DNA of 64,000 bases, from contig NZ_AP019791.1 in the NCBI RefSeq assembly GCF_007164525.1, positions 2,715,501 to 2,779,500 of the forward strand, in the 5' to 3' direction. How positions within the stretch are numbered: position 1 is the stretch's first letter; each line of letters begins with the position of its first letter. The stretch comes from Rubrobacter xylanophilus. GTDB lineage: Bacteria; Actinomycetota; Rubrobacteria; Rubrobacterales; Rubrobacteraceae. The translations under genes were made by a program, and so were the position numbers. The notes below the pieces were generated by a model. That model saw only the letters and a list, made by a program, of their open reading frames with translations, ran no database searches and had not been told where the DNA came from. This document shows, one piece after another, positions 1 to 8,901 of this stretch.

Positions 1-542
1 CCGGGACGCACGTGGAGAGCGCGCTGCACACCGTCGAGGGCGGTGAGCCCATAGACCAGGTGGCGCTCGAGCGCGTGATCGGGGAGGCGGTCGTCCTCGA
101 CCTCACGCCGGTCGAGCCCATGCAGATCCTGGACGTCCAGGATCTGGAGCGGGCAAACGAGGGATTGGAGGCTGCGGGCGAATCGATCCGTCCCGGAGAC
201 ATCCTGCTCCTCCGGACCGACTGGGCACAGGAGCATATCGGGACGCCGGAGTACTTCCGGGAGTCGCCCGGCCTGACGGAGGCGGCGGCCCGCTGGGTCG
301 TGGAGCGGGCTCCGAAGGCCGTCGGCTGCGACTTCTTCGAGGAGCCCGCCGCGCGGGAGCCCGGCTGGGAGGCGGGAGAGTTCGTGGTGCACGGCGCGAT
401 CCTGGGCGCGGGCATCCCGCTCATCGAGGGGCTCGTGAACCTGAGGGAGCTGCCGCCGCGGGTCTCCTTCTTCGCTCCCTTCTACAAGTTCGCCGGGGTG
501 GAGAGCGCCCCGGCCCGCGCGTTCGCCCTGCTCGAGGACTGA
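1..542 (+). CDS. Cyclase family protein (kynurenine formamidase-like), 5'-truncated
   Basis: The reading frame is open from the window edge, so the true start lies upstream. The first visible residues (from base 3) are GTHVESALH, the metal-binding GTHxDxxxH motif of the cyclase/KynB family with Glu in place of the usual Asp. Further on, GDILLLRTDW and the C-terminal block around LRELPPRVSFFAPFYKFAG match the family's conserved tail. Members hydrolyse amide or ester bonds such as N-formylkynurenine using two metal ions; nothing here fixes the substrate. It ends five bases before the phosphatase gene, so the two are probably co-transcribed. Family assignment is firm, specific activity unknown. 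Confidence 0.8.
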   Translation, partial: GTHVESALHTVEGGEPIDQVALERVIGEAVVLDLTPVEPMQILDVQDLERANEGLEAAGESIRPGDILLLRTDWAQEHIGTPEYFRESPGLTEAAARWVVERAPKAVGCDFFEEPAAREPGWEAGEFVVHGAILGAGIPLIEGLVNLRELPPRVSFFAPFYKFAGVESAPARAFALLED

Positions 543-547
543 CCCGG

Positions 548-1267
548 ATGCCGGACGTAACGGTCCACTGGGTGCGCCACGGGGAGATCCCCTCCCACAG
601 GGGAGACGTGCCGCTGACGGAGAAGGGGCTCGCCCGGGCCCGGGAGTGGGGGCGCTCGCTCGCCGGAGAGCTCTCCCCTGGTGAGACCGTCCACTTCATG
701 TACGCCCCCACCTTGAGGACCCGCCAGACGGCCGAGGGTATCCACTCCGGCATCGCCGGGTGCCACAACTCCGGCGGCTTGGATCTCCACGAGCCCGCCG
801 AGCAGTATGCCGTCCGCAACCCGGACCTCTACGTCGCGGGGCAGCGGGTCGAGATGGTCAGCACGCCCGAAGCGCTGGCGCGGCAGCTCTCCGATCCGCC
901 GCTGGACGCCAGGACGCTCTCGGATCATCCCTTTTTCCGCGAGTTCTGGGCCTCGCCAGACCGGGTGGGCTACTGGGTACGCCACCCCGACCCGCCCGGC
1001 GAGGACGCTGCGGCCGTCGCCCGGCGGCAGATGACGTTCGTCATGAGCCTGCGCGAGAGGCCGGGGCACGCACCGGTCCGCTACGTGCTCTCCACCCACT
1101 CGCCGGTGATGCGGGCGGTTCTGCTGTTCTGCGCGGGAGAGGACCCCGGCGAGCCGGAGTTTTTGGAGTCGTTGGATCTCTTCCTCTCCGATGGAGGGCC
1201 AGCGGTGCTTTGCTTCCGTGATGCACGGAGAGTCCTTCCCCCCGCCGGATCGGCGCGGGATCGTTAG
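548..1267 (+). CDS. Histidine phosphatase superfamily protein
   Basis: 239 residues. The N-terminal WVRHGE carries the phospho-accepting His of the phosphoglycerate mutase/acid phosphatase superfamily. PTLRTRQTAEG matches the second conserved Arg region, and STHSPVMRAV near residue 180 supplies the second catalytic His. Such enzymes remove or transfer phosphate on small metabolites or proteins; the substrate cannot be read from the sequence. It follows the cyclase gene by five bases and is convergent with the tetR gene, their stop codons overlapping by four bases. Confidence 0.8.
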   Translation: MPDVTVHWVRHGEIPSHRGDVPLTEKGLARAREWGRSLAGELSPGETVHFMYAPTLRTRQTAEGIHSGIAGCHNSGGLDLHEPAEQYAVRNPDLYVAGQRVEMVSTPEALARQLSDPPLDARTLSDHPFFREFWASPDRVGYWVRHPDPPGEDAAAVARRQMTFVMSLRERPGHAPVRYVLSTHSPVMRAVLLFCAGEDPGEPEFLESLDLFLSDGGPAVLCFRDARRVLPPAGSARDR

Positions 1268-1908
1268 CCCGCTGCGGCACGCCATCCACGGGCGGCGAAG
1301 GCGGCGAAGATGTCGATTATCTCCTCGTCCGTGAGGCGGCCGTCGCCCCTGTACCACGCACCCACGGAGTTGCAGAGCCCCAGGATGGCGAAGGTGAGCA
1401 TCTGGGGATCGGTCTTCCGTACCACCCCGGCGGCCATCCCTTCCTCCACGAGCCGCTGGAAACGCCGGGTGTACTCCCTGCGGGCCCGGAGCGTCTCCTC
1501 GGAGAACTCGAAGTCCCCGAGCAGCGTGCCGGCTATGGAACGATCCCGCAGCACCGTCCTGAGGTGGTTGCGGATCGCCGCGTCCAGCCGGGCGCCGGGC
1601 TCTCCCTCCTCCTTCATGACGGCGTCCAGCTGCGCGTTCATCAGCGCCATGCCCCGGTCGTGGATCTCCTGCACGATCTCCCGCTTGTTCTTCCAGTAGT
1701 AGTAGAAGACCTTCTTGGTGAACCCCAGCTCCCCGGCGATGTCCTCCACCGAGGTGTTCTTGTACCCCTTCTCCTCAAAGAGCCTCACCGCCGCCTCCAG
1801 AAACCGCTCCCGCCGCTCCTCGAAGCTCAACTCGCTCAAAGGGTTCGCCTCCGCCTCCGGACCGGAGAGCGGCGGACGCCCTATCCCACGCCGCCGAAGC
1901 CCGCTCAT
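1264..1908 (-). CDS. TetR/AcrR family transcriptional regulator
   Basis: 214 residues. The helix-turn-helix lies at about residues 32-78, with LFEEKGYKNTSVEDIAGELG and FTKKVFYYYWKNKREIV typical of the TetR N-terminus. The C-terminal ligand domain is divergent, as usual. It is transcribed away from the acyl-CoA operon starting at 2041, and a perfect palindrome lies between them, so it probably represses that operon and responds to an acyl-CoA or free acid. On the minus strand TATTGT (1950-1945) could be a -10 element of its own promoter, close to an imperfect inverted repeat at 1937-1950. The ligand is unknown. Confidence 0.88.
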   Translation of the reverse strand: MSGLRRRGIGRPPLSGPEAEANPLSELSFEERRERFLEAAVRLFEEKGYKNTSVEDIAGELGFTKKVFYYYWKNKREIVQEIHDRGMALMNAQLDAVMKEEGEPGARLDAAIRNHLRTVLRDRSIAGTLLGDFEFSEETLRARREYTRRFQRLVEEGMAAGVVRKTDPQMLTFAILGLCNSVGAWYRGDGRLTDEEIIDIFAAFAARGWRAAAG

Positions 1909-1953
1909 CCCTCTCCGTCTATCCCCTCAATCTCAATATTGTTGACAATAGCG

Positions 1954-1983
1954 TTGACAGGGTTCTGAGACCCACTGTAGAAT
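1954..1983 (+). promoter_or_regulatory. Sigma-70-type promoter of the acyl-CoA operon
   Basis: TTGACA (1954-1959), an 18-base spacer and TAGAAT (1978-1983). A second TTGACA at 1942-1947 is too far upstream to pair with this -10. The expected transcription start, near 1990, falls at the edge of the downstream palindrome, so a bound repressor would block initiation. Confidence 0.7.
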
Positions 1984-1991
1984 ACCAGACG

Positions 1992-2015
1992 TTAATTCAC
2001 CGATCGGTGAATTAA
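1992..2015 (+). promoter_or_regulatory. 24-bp perfect palindrome, probable TetR operator
   Basis: Each half reads TTAATTCACCGA inwards and the 24 bases are an exact inverted repeat. It lies 8 bases after the -10 element and before the ribosome site at about 2027-2033 of the first operon gene. Its position and the divergent tetR gene indicate the operator. Direct binding is inferred. Confidence 0.8.
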
Positions 2016-2040
2016 TTGGAGTCGGGAAAGGAGAAGGACT

Positions 2041-3651
2041 TTGGGTATGAGGAGGCCCTGGCTTGGGGTTTACGGGGGCAGGATCTCCTACGGGACCATC
2101 GAGGCCTCGCTGACCCGGTTTCTGGAGGAGGCCGTGGCGAGGCACCGGGACAGGCCCGTGATGACCTTCGGGGGGCGGCGGGTGACCTACGGGGAGCTGC
2201 TCGAGCAGAGCGAGCGGTTCGCGGCGGCGCTCGCCGGGATTGGGGTGGGGAAGGGTGATCGGGTGGCGCTCATGCTGCCCAACTCTTTCGAGTACGTGAT
2301 CTCCTTCTTCGCCGCGGCGCGGCTCGGGGCGATCGTCGTGCAGCTCAACCCGCTCTACACCGGGCGCGAGCTCGAGCACATCCTCTCCGACTCCGGGGCG
2401 AAGACGATCGTGGTGCACGAGGGGGGCTATCCCCGGCTCTGCGAGGTGCGCGAGGGGCTGCCGCTCGAGCGCGCGATCGTGGTGGGGGAGAGCGGGGAGC
2501 TCGAGGGGTCGGATCTGTCCTTCGGCGATCTCCTGCGCTCCGGGGCCGGGTCCGTCCCCGAGGCACCCGTCGATCCCGACGAGGACGTCGCGGTGCTCCA
2601 GTACACCGGCGGGACCACCGGGATCTCCAAGGGCGCGATGCTCACCCATCGCAGCCTGCTCGTCAACATCGAGGCCAACATAAGCCTCGCTATGGAGAAC
2701 CCCCGCGATCTCGACGGCGGCAAGACCGTCGCCGTCGCGCCCTTCTTCCACATCTTCGGGAACGTGGTCATCCTGCTCACCTCCATCCACTACGGGATGA
2801 ACCTCCTCCTCGTGCCGCGCTTCCAGGTCGACGAGATGATGCAGCTCATAAAACGCGAGAGGCCCGTCATGCTCGGCGGGGTCGCCACCATCTTCACCGC
2901 CCTGCACAACTACCCGGAGATGGAGAAGTACGGGCTCGGCGAGGTGCTGCTCTACATCTCCGGCGGAGCCAGCGTGCCCGCCGAACTGCTCCGCTCCTTC
3001 CGGCGCAGGACCGGCAGGCCCATCTGGGAGGGCTACGGACTCTCCGAGGCCGGAACGGTCACCATCAACACCTACCTCAGGGGACCGGTTCCCGGAAGTG
3101 TTGGCGTTCCCATGCCCACGCTGGACGTGAAGGTCGTGGACCCCGAGACCGGGGAGCGGGAGATGCCCCCGGGCGAGCCCGGCGAACTCCTCGTGAAAGG
3201 TCCCCAGGTCATGAAGGGCTACTGGAACATGCCCGGGGAGACCGAGAAGGCCCTCAGGGACGGATGGTTTTACACCGGCGATATCGCCCGGATGGACGAG
3301 GAGGGATACCTGTACATCGTCGACCGCAAGAAGGACATGATCAACGTAAGCGGCTACAAGGTCTATCCCCGGGAGGTCGAAGAGGTGCTCTACGCCCACC
3401 CGGAGGTTGTGGAGGCGGTGGTAGTGGGGAGTCCCGACCCCTACCGGGGGGAGGTGGTGAAGGCCTTCGTGGTCAGGAAGGAAGGGGGCGCCCTCACGGA
3501 GGAAGATCTCGTTGAGTACTGCAGGGGCGAGCTCGCCCCCTACAAGGTACCCAAGGCGGTGGAGTTTCGGGAGGAGCTGCCCAAGAGCGCGGTGGGCAAG
3601 CTCTTGAGGAGGGTGCTCGCCCAGGAGGAGCGCGCCCGCGGGGCGAGGTAG
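2041..3651 (+). CDS. Long-chain-fatty-acid/acyl-CoA ligase (AMP-forming)
   Basis: 536 residues. It activates a carboxylic acid through an acyl-adenylate to the CoA thioester. Visible ANL-family motifs are the P-loop YTGGTTGISKGAM (about 188-200), YGLSEA, YTGDIA, the hinge DRKKDMINVSGYKV and the C-terminal PKSAVGKLLRR with the catalytic Lys near 519. Start: AAAGGAG at 2027-2033 fits TTG at 2041; an ATG at 2047 with GAAGGA upstream is a close alternative. It is the first gene of the operon and probably makes the CoA ester handled by the next gene products. FadD-type by motifs, but chain length or aromatic specificity is not readable. Confidence 0.9.
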   Translation: MGMRRPWLGVYGGRISYGTIEASLTRFLEEAVARHRDRPVMTFGGRRVTYGELLEQSERFAAALAGIGVGKGDRVALMLPNSFEYVISFFAAARLGAIVVQLNPLYTGRELEHILSDSGAKTIVVHEGGYPRLCEVREGLPLERAIVVGESGELEGSDLSFGDLLRSGAGSVPEAPVDPDEDVAVLQYTGGTTGISKGAMLTHRSLLVNIEANISLAMENPRDLDGGKTVAVAPFFHIFGNVVILLTSIHYGMNLLLVPRFQVDEMMQLIKRERPVMLGGVATIFTALHNYPEMEKYGLGEVLLYISGGASVPAELLRSFRRRTGRPIWEGYGLSEAGTVTINTYLRGPVPGSVGVPMPTLDVKVVDPETGEREMPPGEPGELLVKGPQVMKGYWNMPGETEKALRDGWFYTGDIARMDEEGYLYIVDRKKDMINVSGYKVYPREVEEVLYAHPEVVEAVVVGSPDPYRGEVVKAFVVRKEGGALTEEDLVEYCRGELAPYKVPKAVEFREELPKSAVGKLLRRVLAQEERARGAR

Positions 3652-3675
3652 AGAGTGTCAGAGGAGGGAGAGGTT

Positions 3676-4449
3676 TTGGATCACGTGAGGGTAGAGTGTG
3701 AGGGGGCCGTCGCGGTGGTCACCGTGGACCGGCCGGAGAAGCTCAACGCGCTGAACGCCCGGGTGCAGGAGGAGATCACCGAGGTCTTCGCGGAGGTGCT
3801 CCCCGGCGAGGTACGGGCCGCCGTGATCACCGGGGCCGGCGAGCGGGCGTTCGTCGCCGGGGCCGACGTCGAGGGGATGCAGGAGCTGGACGCCCTCGGG
3901 ATCCGGGAGTTCGGCCGCATCGGCACCCGGATGATGGAGGCCGTGCAGGGGGCTCCCTTCCCCGTTATCGCCGCCATAAACGGCTATGCGCTGGGCGGGG
4001 GGCTGGAGCTCGCGCTCGCCTGCGACGTGCGCATCGCCGCCGCGAACGCCCGGCTCGGCTTCCCGGAGGTCACGCTGGGGATCATGCCCGGCGCCGGCGG
4101 CACCCAGCGCCTGCCCCGGGTCGTCGGCAGCGGCGTGGCCCGGGAGCTCATCTTCACCGGCCGCATGGTCTCCGCGCAGGAGGCAAAAGAGATCGGGCTC
4201 GTCAACCGGGTGGTGGGGGAGGGCGAGGCGCTGGAGGCCGCCAGGGAGATGGCGCGCCGGATGGCGGAGAACGCCCCGCTGGCCCTGAAGAGCGCCAAGA
4301 TCGCGCTGAACACCGCCGAGGAGCTGGGGCTGGCGAGCGGGATAGAGCGCGAGGGGGATCTCTTCGCCCTGCTCTTCACCACCGAGGACGCGAGGGAAGG
4401 CATGGCGGCCTTCGCCGAGCGGCGCAAGCCGGAGTTCAAGGGACGTTAA
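3676..4449 (+). CDS. Enoyl-CoA hydratase/isomerase family protein
   Basis: Crotonase fold. [11 protein letters not shown] (oxyanion hole, near residues 58-68), [15 protein letters not shown] and [20 protein letters not shown] with the paired acidic residues mark a functional hydratase. It adds water across a 2,3-enoyl-CoA. Start: the frame is open from GTG 3655, but AGGAGG at 3662-3667 sits eight bases before an in-frame TTG at 3676, so I chose 3676. Second gene of the operon, acting after acyl-CoA dehydrogenation. Confidence 0.88.
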   Translation: MDHVRVECEGAVAVVTVDRPEKLNALNARVQEEITEVFAEVLPGEVRAAVITGAGERAFVAGADVEGMQELDALGIREFGRIGTRMMEAVQGAPFPVIAAINGYALGGGLELALACDVRIAAANARLGFPEVTLGIMPGAGGTQRLPRVVGSGVARELIFTGRMVSAQEAKEIGLVNRVVGEGEALEAAREMARRMAENAPLALKSAKIALNTAEELGLASGIEREGDLFALLFTTEDAREGMAAFAERRKPEFKGR

Positions 4450-4460
4450 GGGAGGACTCT

Positions 4461-5231
4461 GTGGAGATAAGCGGGAAGACCTTCATCGTCACCGGGGGAG
4501 GTTCGGGGCTCGGTGCCGCGACCGTCCGGATGCTCGCGGGTGAGGGGGCGAACGTACTCATCGCCGACATAGACCGGGAGCGCGCCGAAACCCTCGCCGG
4601 GGAGCTCGGAAGCAGCGTGCGGTTTGCGCGGGCCGACGTCGCGGACGAAAAGGGCATGCGGGCGGCGCTGGAGGAGGCGAGGTCGGCCTTCGGCGGGCCG
4701 CACGGGCTCGTCAACTGCGCCGGGATAGGGACCGCCGCGAGGGTGGTGGGGAAGAAGGGGGTTCATCCTCTGGAGCTCTTCGAGCGGACGATCCGGGTCA
4801 ACCTCGTGGGCACCTTCAACGCCATAAGGCTCGCTGCGGCGCTGATGATGGAGAACGAGCCCTCCGATGAAGACGGCGAGCGCGGGGTCATCGTCAACAC
4901 CGCCTCGGTCGCGGCGTTCGACGGCCAGATCGGACAGGCCGCCTACTCGGCCTCCAAGGGAGGGGTCGTCGCCATGACGCTCCCCATAGCCCGCGAGCTG
5001 GCTTCCAGCGGGATCAGGGTCGCCACCATAGCCCCCGGCATCTTCGAGACGCCCATGCTCGGGGAGCTCCCCGAGGAGGTCAGGAGGTCGCTCGGGGAGC
5101 AGATACCCTTCCCCCGGCGGCTGGGGCGACCCGGGGAGTACGCCTCGCTCGTGAGGCACATCGTGGAGAACCGGATGATCAACGGGGAGGTCATCCGGCT
5201 CGACGGCGCCATCAGGATGGCGCCCAGGTAG
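4461..5231 (+). CDS. Short-chain dehydrogenase, 3-hydroxyacyl-CoA dehydrogenase type-2-like
   Basis: 256 residues with a GTG start. TGGGSGLG at 11-18 binds the dinucleotide, NCAG follows, and the catalytic Ser/Tyr/Lys set is completed by YSASK near 161-165. The spacing and the long insert around [20 protein letters not shown], plus the ending [13 protein letters not shown], resemble HSD10-type 3-hydroxyacyl-CoA dehydrogenases. It would oxidise the 3-hydroxyacyl-CoA made by the neighbouring hydratase, using NAD+. No thiolase gene is present in the operon, so chain cleavage must be encoded elsewhere. Confidence 0.85.
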   Translation: MEISGKTFIVTGGGSGLGAATVRMLAGEGANVLIADIDRERAETLAGELGSSVRFARADVADEKGMRAALEEARSAFGGPHGLVNCAGIGTAARVVGKKGVHPLELFERTIRVNLVGTFNAIRLAAALMMENEPSDEDGERGVIVNTASVAAFDGQIGQAAYSASKGGVVAMTLPIARELASSGIRVATIAPGIFETPMLGELPEEVRRSLGEQIPFPRRLGRPGEYASLVRHIVENRMINGEVIRLDGAIRMAPR

Positions 5232-5261
5232 TTCATCGGTGCGGGGAAAGGAGGAGTCGAG

Positions 5262-6599
5262 GTGGAGCAGAGCGTTGAGCGGGTAGGGGGAGAGGAGAGG
5301 GGCGAGCGCACGCCGCTGGGGCGGGTGATCACCTCCAGCGTCGTCGGCAACATCATCGAACAGTTCGACTTCGCCATCTACGGTTCCATGGCGGCGCTGG
5401 TCTTCGGGCCGCTCTTCTTTCCGGAGTTCAGCCAGCTGGCCGGGACGCTTGCGGCCCTGGCGACCTTCGCGGTGGGCTTCGTCGCCCGGCCGCTCGGGAG
5501 CATATTCTTCGGCCACTACGGGGACAGGATCGGGCGCAAGAGCATGCTGGTCCTGTGCCTCCTGATCGCGGGTTCCGCAACCTTCCTGATGGGGGTGCTG
5601 CCGACCTACGCGGCCATCGGGATCTGGGCGCCCGTCCTGCTGGTGACGTTGCGCTTCGTGCAGGGCTTCTCCTTCGGGGGGGAGTACGCCGGCGCGGTGC
5701 TGATGGTCGCCGAGTACGCTCCCCCCGAGAGGCGGGGCTTCTTCTCCGGGTTCGTGCCGGCCGGTTCGCCGGTGGGGTTGATGCTCGCCAACGGCACCGT
5801 CCTTCTGGTCGCCCTGATGCCGCGGGAGGAGTTCCTCGCCTGGGGCTGGCGGCTGCCCTTCCTCCTCTCCATCGTGCTCGTGGCCATCGGGCTCTACATC
5901 CGGCTCAAGATCTACGAGACCCCGGCGTTCAGGCGGGTGAGGGAGACCGGCACCGAGGCCCGGATGCCCATCGTCGACGTGCTGCGCAGGAGCCCGGGGA
6001 GGGTGCTTCTGGCCGGGGGGATCAGCTTCGGCTTCGCTGCGATCTTCTACATCACCATCATCTTCCTGCTGAGCTACGGCACCTCCCAGCTTGGGATCTC
6101 CGGCAACGTGCTCCTGATCGGCACGATCATCGGGGCGGTCTTCCAGATAGCCACCATCCTGGGGTTCAACGCGCTCTCGGACCGCGTCGGACGCCGGCCG
6201 GTGATCATCGGCGGCGCGCTGGTCTCCGCGGCTTTTGCCTTCCCCTTCTTCTGGCTGCTGCAGACCGGCGTCCCGGCGCTGGTGTGGCTTGCGATAACGG
6301 TGATGATGGTCTCCAGCGGGGCCATCTACGGTCCCCTGGCGGTCCTGCTGGCCGAGCTCTTCGGAACCCGCCTGCGCTACAGCGGGGCCTCCATCGGCTA
6401 CCAGCTCGGGGCGACCGTCGGAGGCGGCTTCTCCCCCCTGATAGCGGCCTCGATCCTGGCCTGGTCCGGCGGCGGGCCCTGGCCGGTGGCGCTGTACCTG
6501 GTGGTGGTGGGCCTGGTGGCGGCGGCGTGCACCTACCTGCTCACCGAGACGGTGCGGGCGGACATGCTCGAGGACGTGCCCGCGGCCAGCTACGAGTAG
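5262..6599 (+). CDS. MFS transporter, metabolite:H+ symporter (MHS) type
   Basis: 445 residues, about 12 membrane segments. The N-terminal block SSVVGNIIEQFDFAIYGSMA, then GHYGDRIGRKSMLVL (the MFS A-motif loop) and RFVQGFSFGGEYAGA are characteristic of the MHS family (shikimate, alpha-ketoglutarate, proline/betaine symporters). It sits inside the acyl-CoA operon after a GGAGTCGAGGTG-type ribosome site (GTG start 5262), so it probably imports the acid that the ligase activates. The substrate is inferred only to be a small organic acid. Confidence 0.85.
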   Translation: MEQSVERVGGEERGERTPLGRVITSSVVGNIIEQFDFAIYGSMAALVFGPLFFPEFSQLAGTLAALATFAVGFVARPLGSIFFGHYGDRIGRKSMLVLCLLIAGSATFLMGVLPTYAAIGIWAPVLLVTLRFVQGFSFGGEYAGAVLMVAEYAPPERRGFFSGFVPAGSPVGLMLANGTVLLVALMPREEFLAWGWRLPFLLSIVLVAIGLYIRLKIYETPAFRRVRETGTEARMPIVDVLRRSPGRVLLAGGISFGFAAIFYITIIFLLSYGTSQLGISGNVLLIGTIIGAVFQIATILGFNALSDRVGRRPVIIGGALVSAAFAFPFFWLLQTGVPALVWLAITVMMVSSGAIYGPLAVLLAELFGTRLRYSGASIGYQLGATVGGGFSPLIAASILAWSGGGPWPVALYLVVVGLVAAACTYLLTETVRADMLEDVPAASYE

Positions 6600-6608
6600 G
6601 CATCGGCG

Positions 6609-7766
6609 GTGGTCCCGGACTACTACCTCCTGGACGAGCTCCTCACCGCCGGCGAGCGCGCCGTGCGCGAGAAGGTGAGGGCCTTCGTGGACCGGGAGGT
6701 GCTCCCGGTCATAGGTGAGTATTGGGAGAGGGGGGAGCCTCCCCTCTCCCTGCTGCCGGCCCTCGCGGGGCTGAACCTCTGCGGGGGCACCATAGAGGGT
6801 TACGGCTGCCCGGGCCTGAGCGCGGTGGCCGACGGGCTGGTGAACATGGAGCTCTCCCGGGGAGACGGCGGGCTGCACACCCTCTTCGGCGGGACCTCCT
6901 CGCTGGTCATGCCCGCCATAGCCATGCTCGGCAGCGAGGAGCAGAAGGAGCGCTGGCTGCCGGCGATGGCGCGGATGGAGAAGGTCGGGGCCTTCGCCCT
7001 CACCGAGCCCGAGCACGGCTCCGACGTGGTCTCCCTCGAGACCCGGGCGCGCCGCGTGGGCGGCGGATACGTCCTGGACGGCAGGAAACGCTGGATCGGG
7101 AACGCCACCTTCGCCGACGTGATCCTCGTCTGGGCCCGCGACGAGGAGGGAGGAGTGGGGGCTTTCGTAGTGGAGAGGGGCGCCCCCGGCTTGAACACCC
7201 GGCTCATGACCGGCAAGACCGCGATGCGCTCCTCCTGGCAGGCCGAGGTGGAGCTTGCGGGCGTCCGGGTGCCGGCGGAGAACCGCCTGGAGCACTCCCG
7301 CACCTTCTCGGACACGAACAGGGTGCTCGCCGCCATGCGCTACGGGGCGGCCTGGGCCGCCCTGGGGCACGCCGTCGCCTGCTACGAGGCGGCGCTCGCC
7401 TACGCCGGGGAGAGGAGGCAGTTCGGCCGGCCCATAGCCGCCTTTCAGCTCGTGCAGAAGAAGCTCGCCGGGATGCTCGCGGAGATCACCTCCATGCAGC
7501 TGTTGTGCCTCAGGCTCAGCCAGCTCGCAGACCGGGGTAAGATGACCGGGCCGATGGCGTCGCTGGCCAAGATGAACAACGCGGCGAAGGCCCGCAGGGT
7601 CTGCCTGGAGGCCCGTGAGATCCTCGGGGGCAACGGCATCCTGCTCGAGTACCATGTGGCGCGGCACGTGGCGGACATGGAGGCCGTATACACCTACGAG
7701 GGTACCGACGACATCAACGCGCTCATCGTCGGCCGCGACGTCACCGGCGTGAGCGCGTTCGCCTGA
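6609..7766 (+). CDS. Acyl-CoA dehydrogenase (glutaryl-CoA dehydrogenase-like)
   Basis: 385 residues, GTG start. FALTEPEHGSDV and DGRKRWIGNA contact FAD and substrate, NGILLEYHVARH precedes the catalytic base in YTYEGTDDIN (Glu near residue 364). The C-terminus most resembles the glutaryl-CoA dehydrogenase/ACOX4 branch rather than the short-chain branch. It introduces the 2,3-double bond (possibly with decarboxylation if it is a true glutaryl-CoA enzyme) and passes electrons to an electron-transfer flavoprotein encoded elsewhere. It belongs with the preceding hydratase and dehydrogenase. Confidence 0.88.
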   Translation: MVPDYYLLDELLTAGERAVREKVRAFVDREVLPVIGEYWERGEPPLSLLPALAGLNLCGGTIEGYGCPGLSAVADGLVNMELSRGDGGLHTLFGGTSSLVMPAIAMLGSEEQKERWLPAMARMEKVGAFALTEPEHGSDVVSLETRARRVGGGYVLDGRKRWIGNATFADVILVWARDEEGGVGAFVVERGAPGLNTRLMTGKTAMRSSWQAEVELAGVRVPAENRLEHSRTFSDTNRVLAAMRYGAAWAALGHAVACYEAALAYAGERRQFGRPIAAFQLVQKKLAGMLAEITSMQLLCLRLSQLADRGKMTGPMASLAKMNNAAKARRVCLEAREILGGNGILLEYHVARHVADMEAVYTYEGTDDINALIVGRDVTGVSAFA

Positions 7767-7779
7767 GAAGGAGGAACCT

Positions 7780-8640
7780 GTGGACGTGGAGAAGCTCAGG
7801 GCGATAGACGTGCACACCCACGCCGAGAGCTCGCGCGAGGAGCCCGGCGCCAAACACGCCTTCGCCGAGGCCGCCGAGAAGTACTTCGGGGAGAGCGAAC
7901 ACCCCACCGCTTGGGAGGTCGCCGAGTACTACCGCAACCTCCGGATGGCGGCGGTCATCTTCACCGTGGACATGGAGATGAAGACCGGCCAGAAGCGCGT
8001 CCCCAACGAGGAGGTGCTCGAGGCCGCAAGGGAGAACCCGGACGTCCTCATCCCCTTCGCCAGCATCCACCCGGCGCGGGGGAAGATGGGCGTAAAAGAG
8101 GCGGAGCGCCTCATAGAGATGGGCGTCAGGGGCTTCAAGTTCCACCCCAACCTGCAGGACTTCTACCCCAACGACCGGATGGCCTACCCGCTCTACGAGG
8201 TCATCGCCGAGGCCGGGCTCATAGCCCTCTTCCACACCGGACACTCCGGGATGGGCACCGGGATGCCGGGCGGCGGGGGGGTGCGACTCAAGTACTCCAA
8301 CCCGATGTACATAGACGACGTGGCGGTGGATTTTCCGGAGATGAAGATCATCCTCGCCCACCCCTCCTTCCCCTGGCAGGACGAGGCGCTCTCGGTGTGC
8401 CTGCACAAGCCCAACGTCTACATAGACCTCTCCGGCTGGTCGCCCAAGTACTTCCCGGAGAACCTCGTCCACTACGCCAACACGCTGTTGAAGAGGAAGA
8501 TGCTCTTCGGCTCGGACTACCCGGCCATAAAGCCCGAGCGGTGGATCGAGGACTTCGAGCACGCCGGGTTCCGTGAGGAGGTGAAACCCCTCATCCTGAA
8601 GGAGAACGCCGTCCGGTTGCTGGGGCTCGACGGATCCTGA
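7780..8640 (+). CDS. Amidohydrolase family protein (amidohydrolase 2 / ACMSD-like)
   Basis: 286 residues, GTG start after AGAAGGAGG. IDVHTHAE gives the first metal-binding HxH, and KFHPN, FHTGHSG, LAHPSFPW and GSDYP mark the later His and Asp ligands of the TIM-barrel metal site. Family members are hydrolases or non-oxidative decarboxylases of aromatic or dicarboxylic acids. As the last gene of the acyl-CoA operon it may prepare or trim the acid substrate; this is inference. A stem-loop follows immediately. Confidence 0.82.
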   Translation: MDVEKLRAIDVHTHAESSREEPGAKHAFAEAAEKYFGESEHPTAWEVAEYYRNLRMAAVIFTVDMEMKTGQKRVPNEEVLEAARENPDVLIPFASIHPARGKMGVKEAERLIEMGVRGFKFHPNLQDFYPNDRMAYPLYEVIAEAGLIALFHTGHSGMGTGMPGGGGVRLKYSNPMYIDDVAVDFPEMKIILAHPSFPWQDEALSVCLHKPNVYIDLSGWSPKYFPENLVHYANTLLKRKMLFGSDYPAIKPERWIEDFEHAGFREEVKPLILKENAVRLLGLDGS

Positions 8641-8678
8641 CCTCTCCCGGTTTCGGGTGACGCCCGCAAGGGGAGGTC
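8639..8678 (+). terminator. Probable terminator of the acyl-CoA operon
   Basis: GACCTCTCC at 8639-8647 pairs with GGGGAGGTC at 8670-8678 (nine pairs, one G-U), with a second small hairpin CCCG/CGGG inside. It begins on the last two bases of the stop codon and is followed by GTTGT, a weak U-tract. Confidence 0.5.
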
Positions 8679-8714
8679 GTTGTACCGTGGCGCGGTCGGG
8701 CGTACCGTGTCCGC

Positions 8715-8890
8715 ATGGAGGGAGATCCTGCGGTCCGCTGTGAGAGCCCGGCTGGGGGAGGGGGCGTTGTGGGGCTGCGCGCGCCTCCGGATTTCGCGTG
8801 CGATGCCCGGACGCTCCTGCGGGGAGCCATCCGGCACGCCCGTTCGCGGGGTGCCCGCGTCGTCGGGGCGTACGCGAAGCCGTCAGAGTG
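8715..8890 (+). pseudogene. Remnant of a GNAT acetyltransferase
   Basis: One frame reads RAPPDFACDARTLLRGAIRH then ARSRGARVVGAY, which resembles the acetyl-CoA-binding helix and following strand of GNAT enzymes (pattern: xAPDxRGxGVARxLLRGAxxHARSRGARVV). The Q/RxxGxG/A loop is damaged (FACDA) and neither the upstream domain nor a clear stop-bounded gene remains. No function is expected. The identification rests on a short stretch. Confidence 0.45.
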
Positions 8891-8901
8891 GGGGCGCGGA
8901 C

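Noticed and set aside
4446-7907. A 1153-residue open frame on the minus strand opposite the acyl-CoA operon
   Set aside because: It is a GC-driven shadow: low-complexity, rich in Gly/Pro/Arg/His/Glu, without motifs, while the plus-strand genes have clear family signatures. The same holds for long opposite frames at 7741-11370 and 36937-40113.
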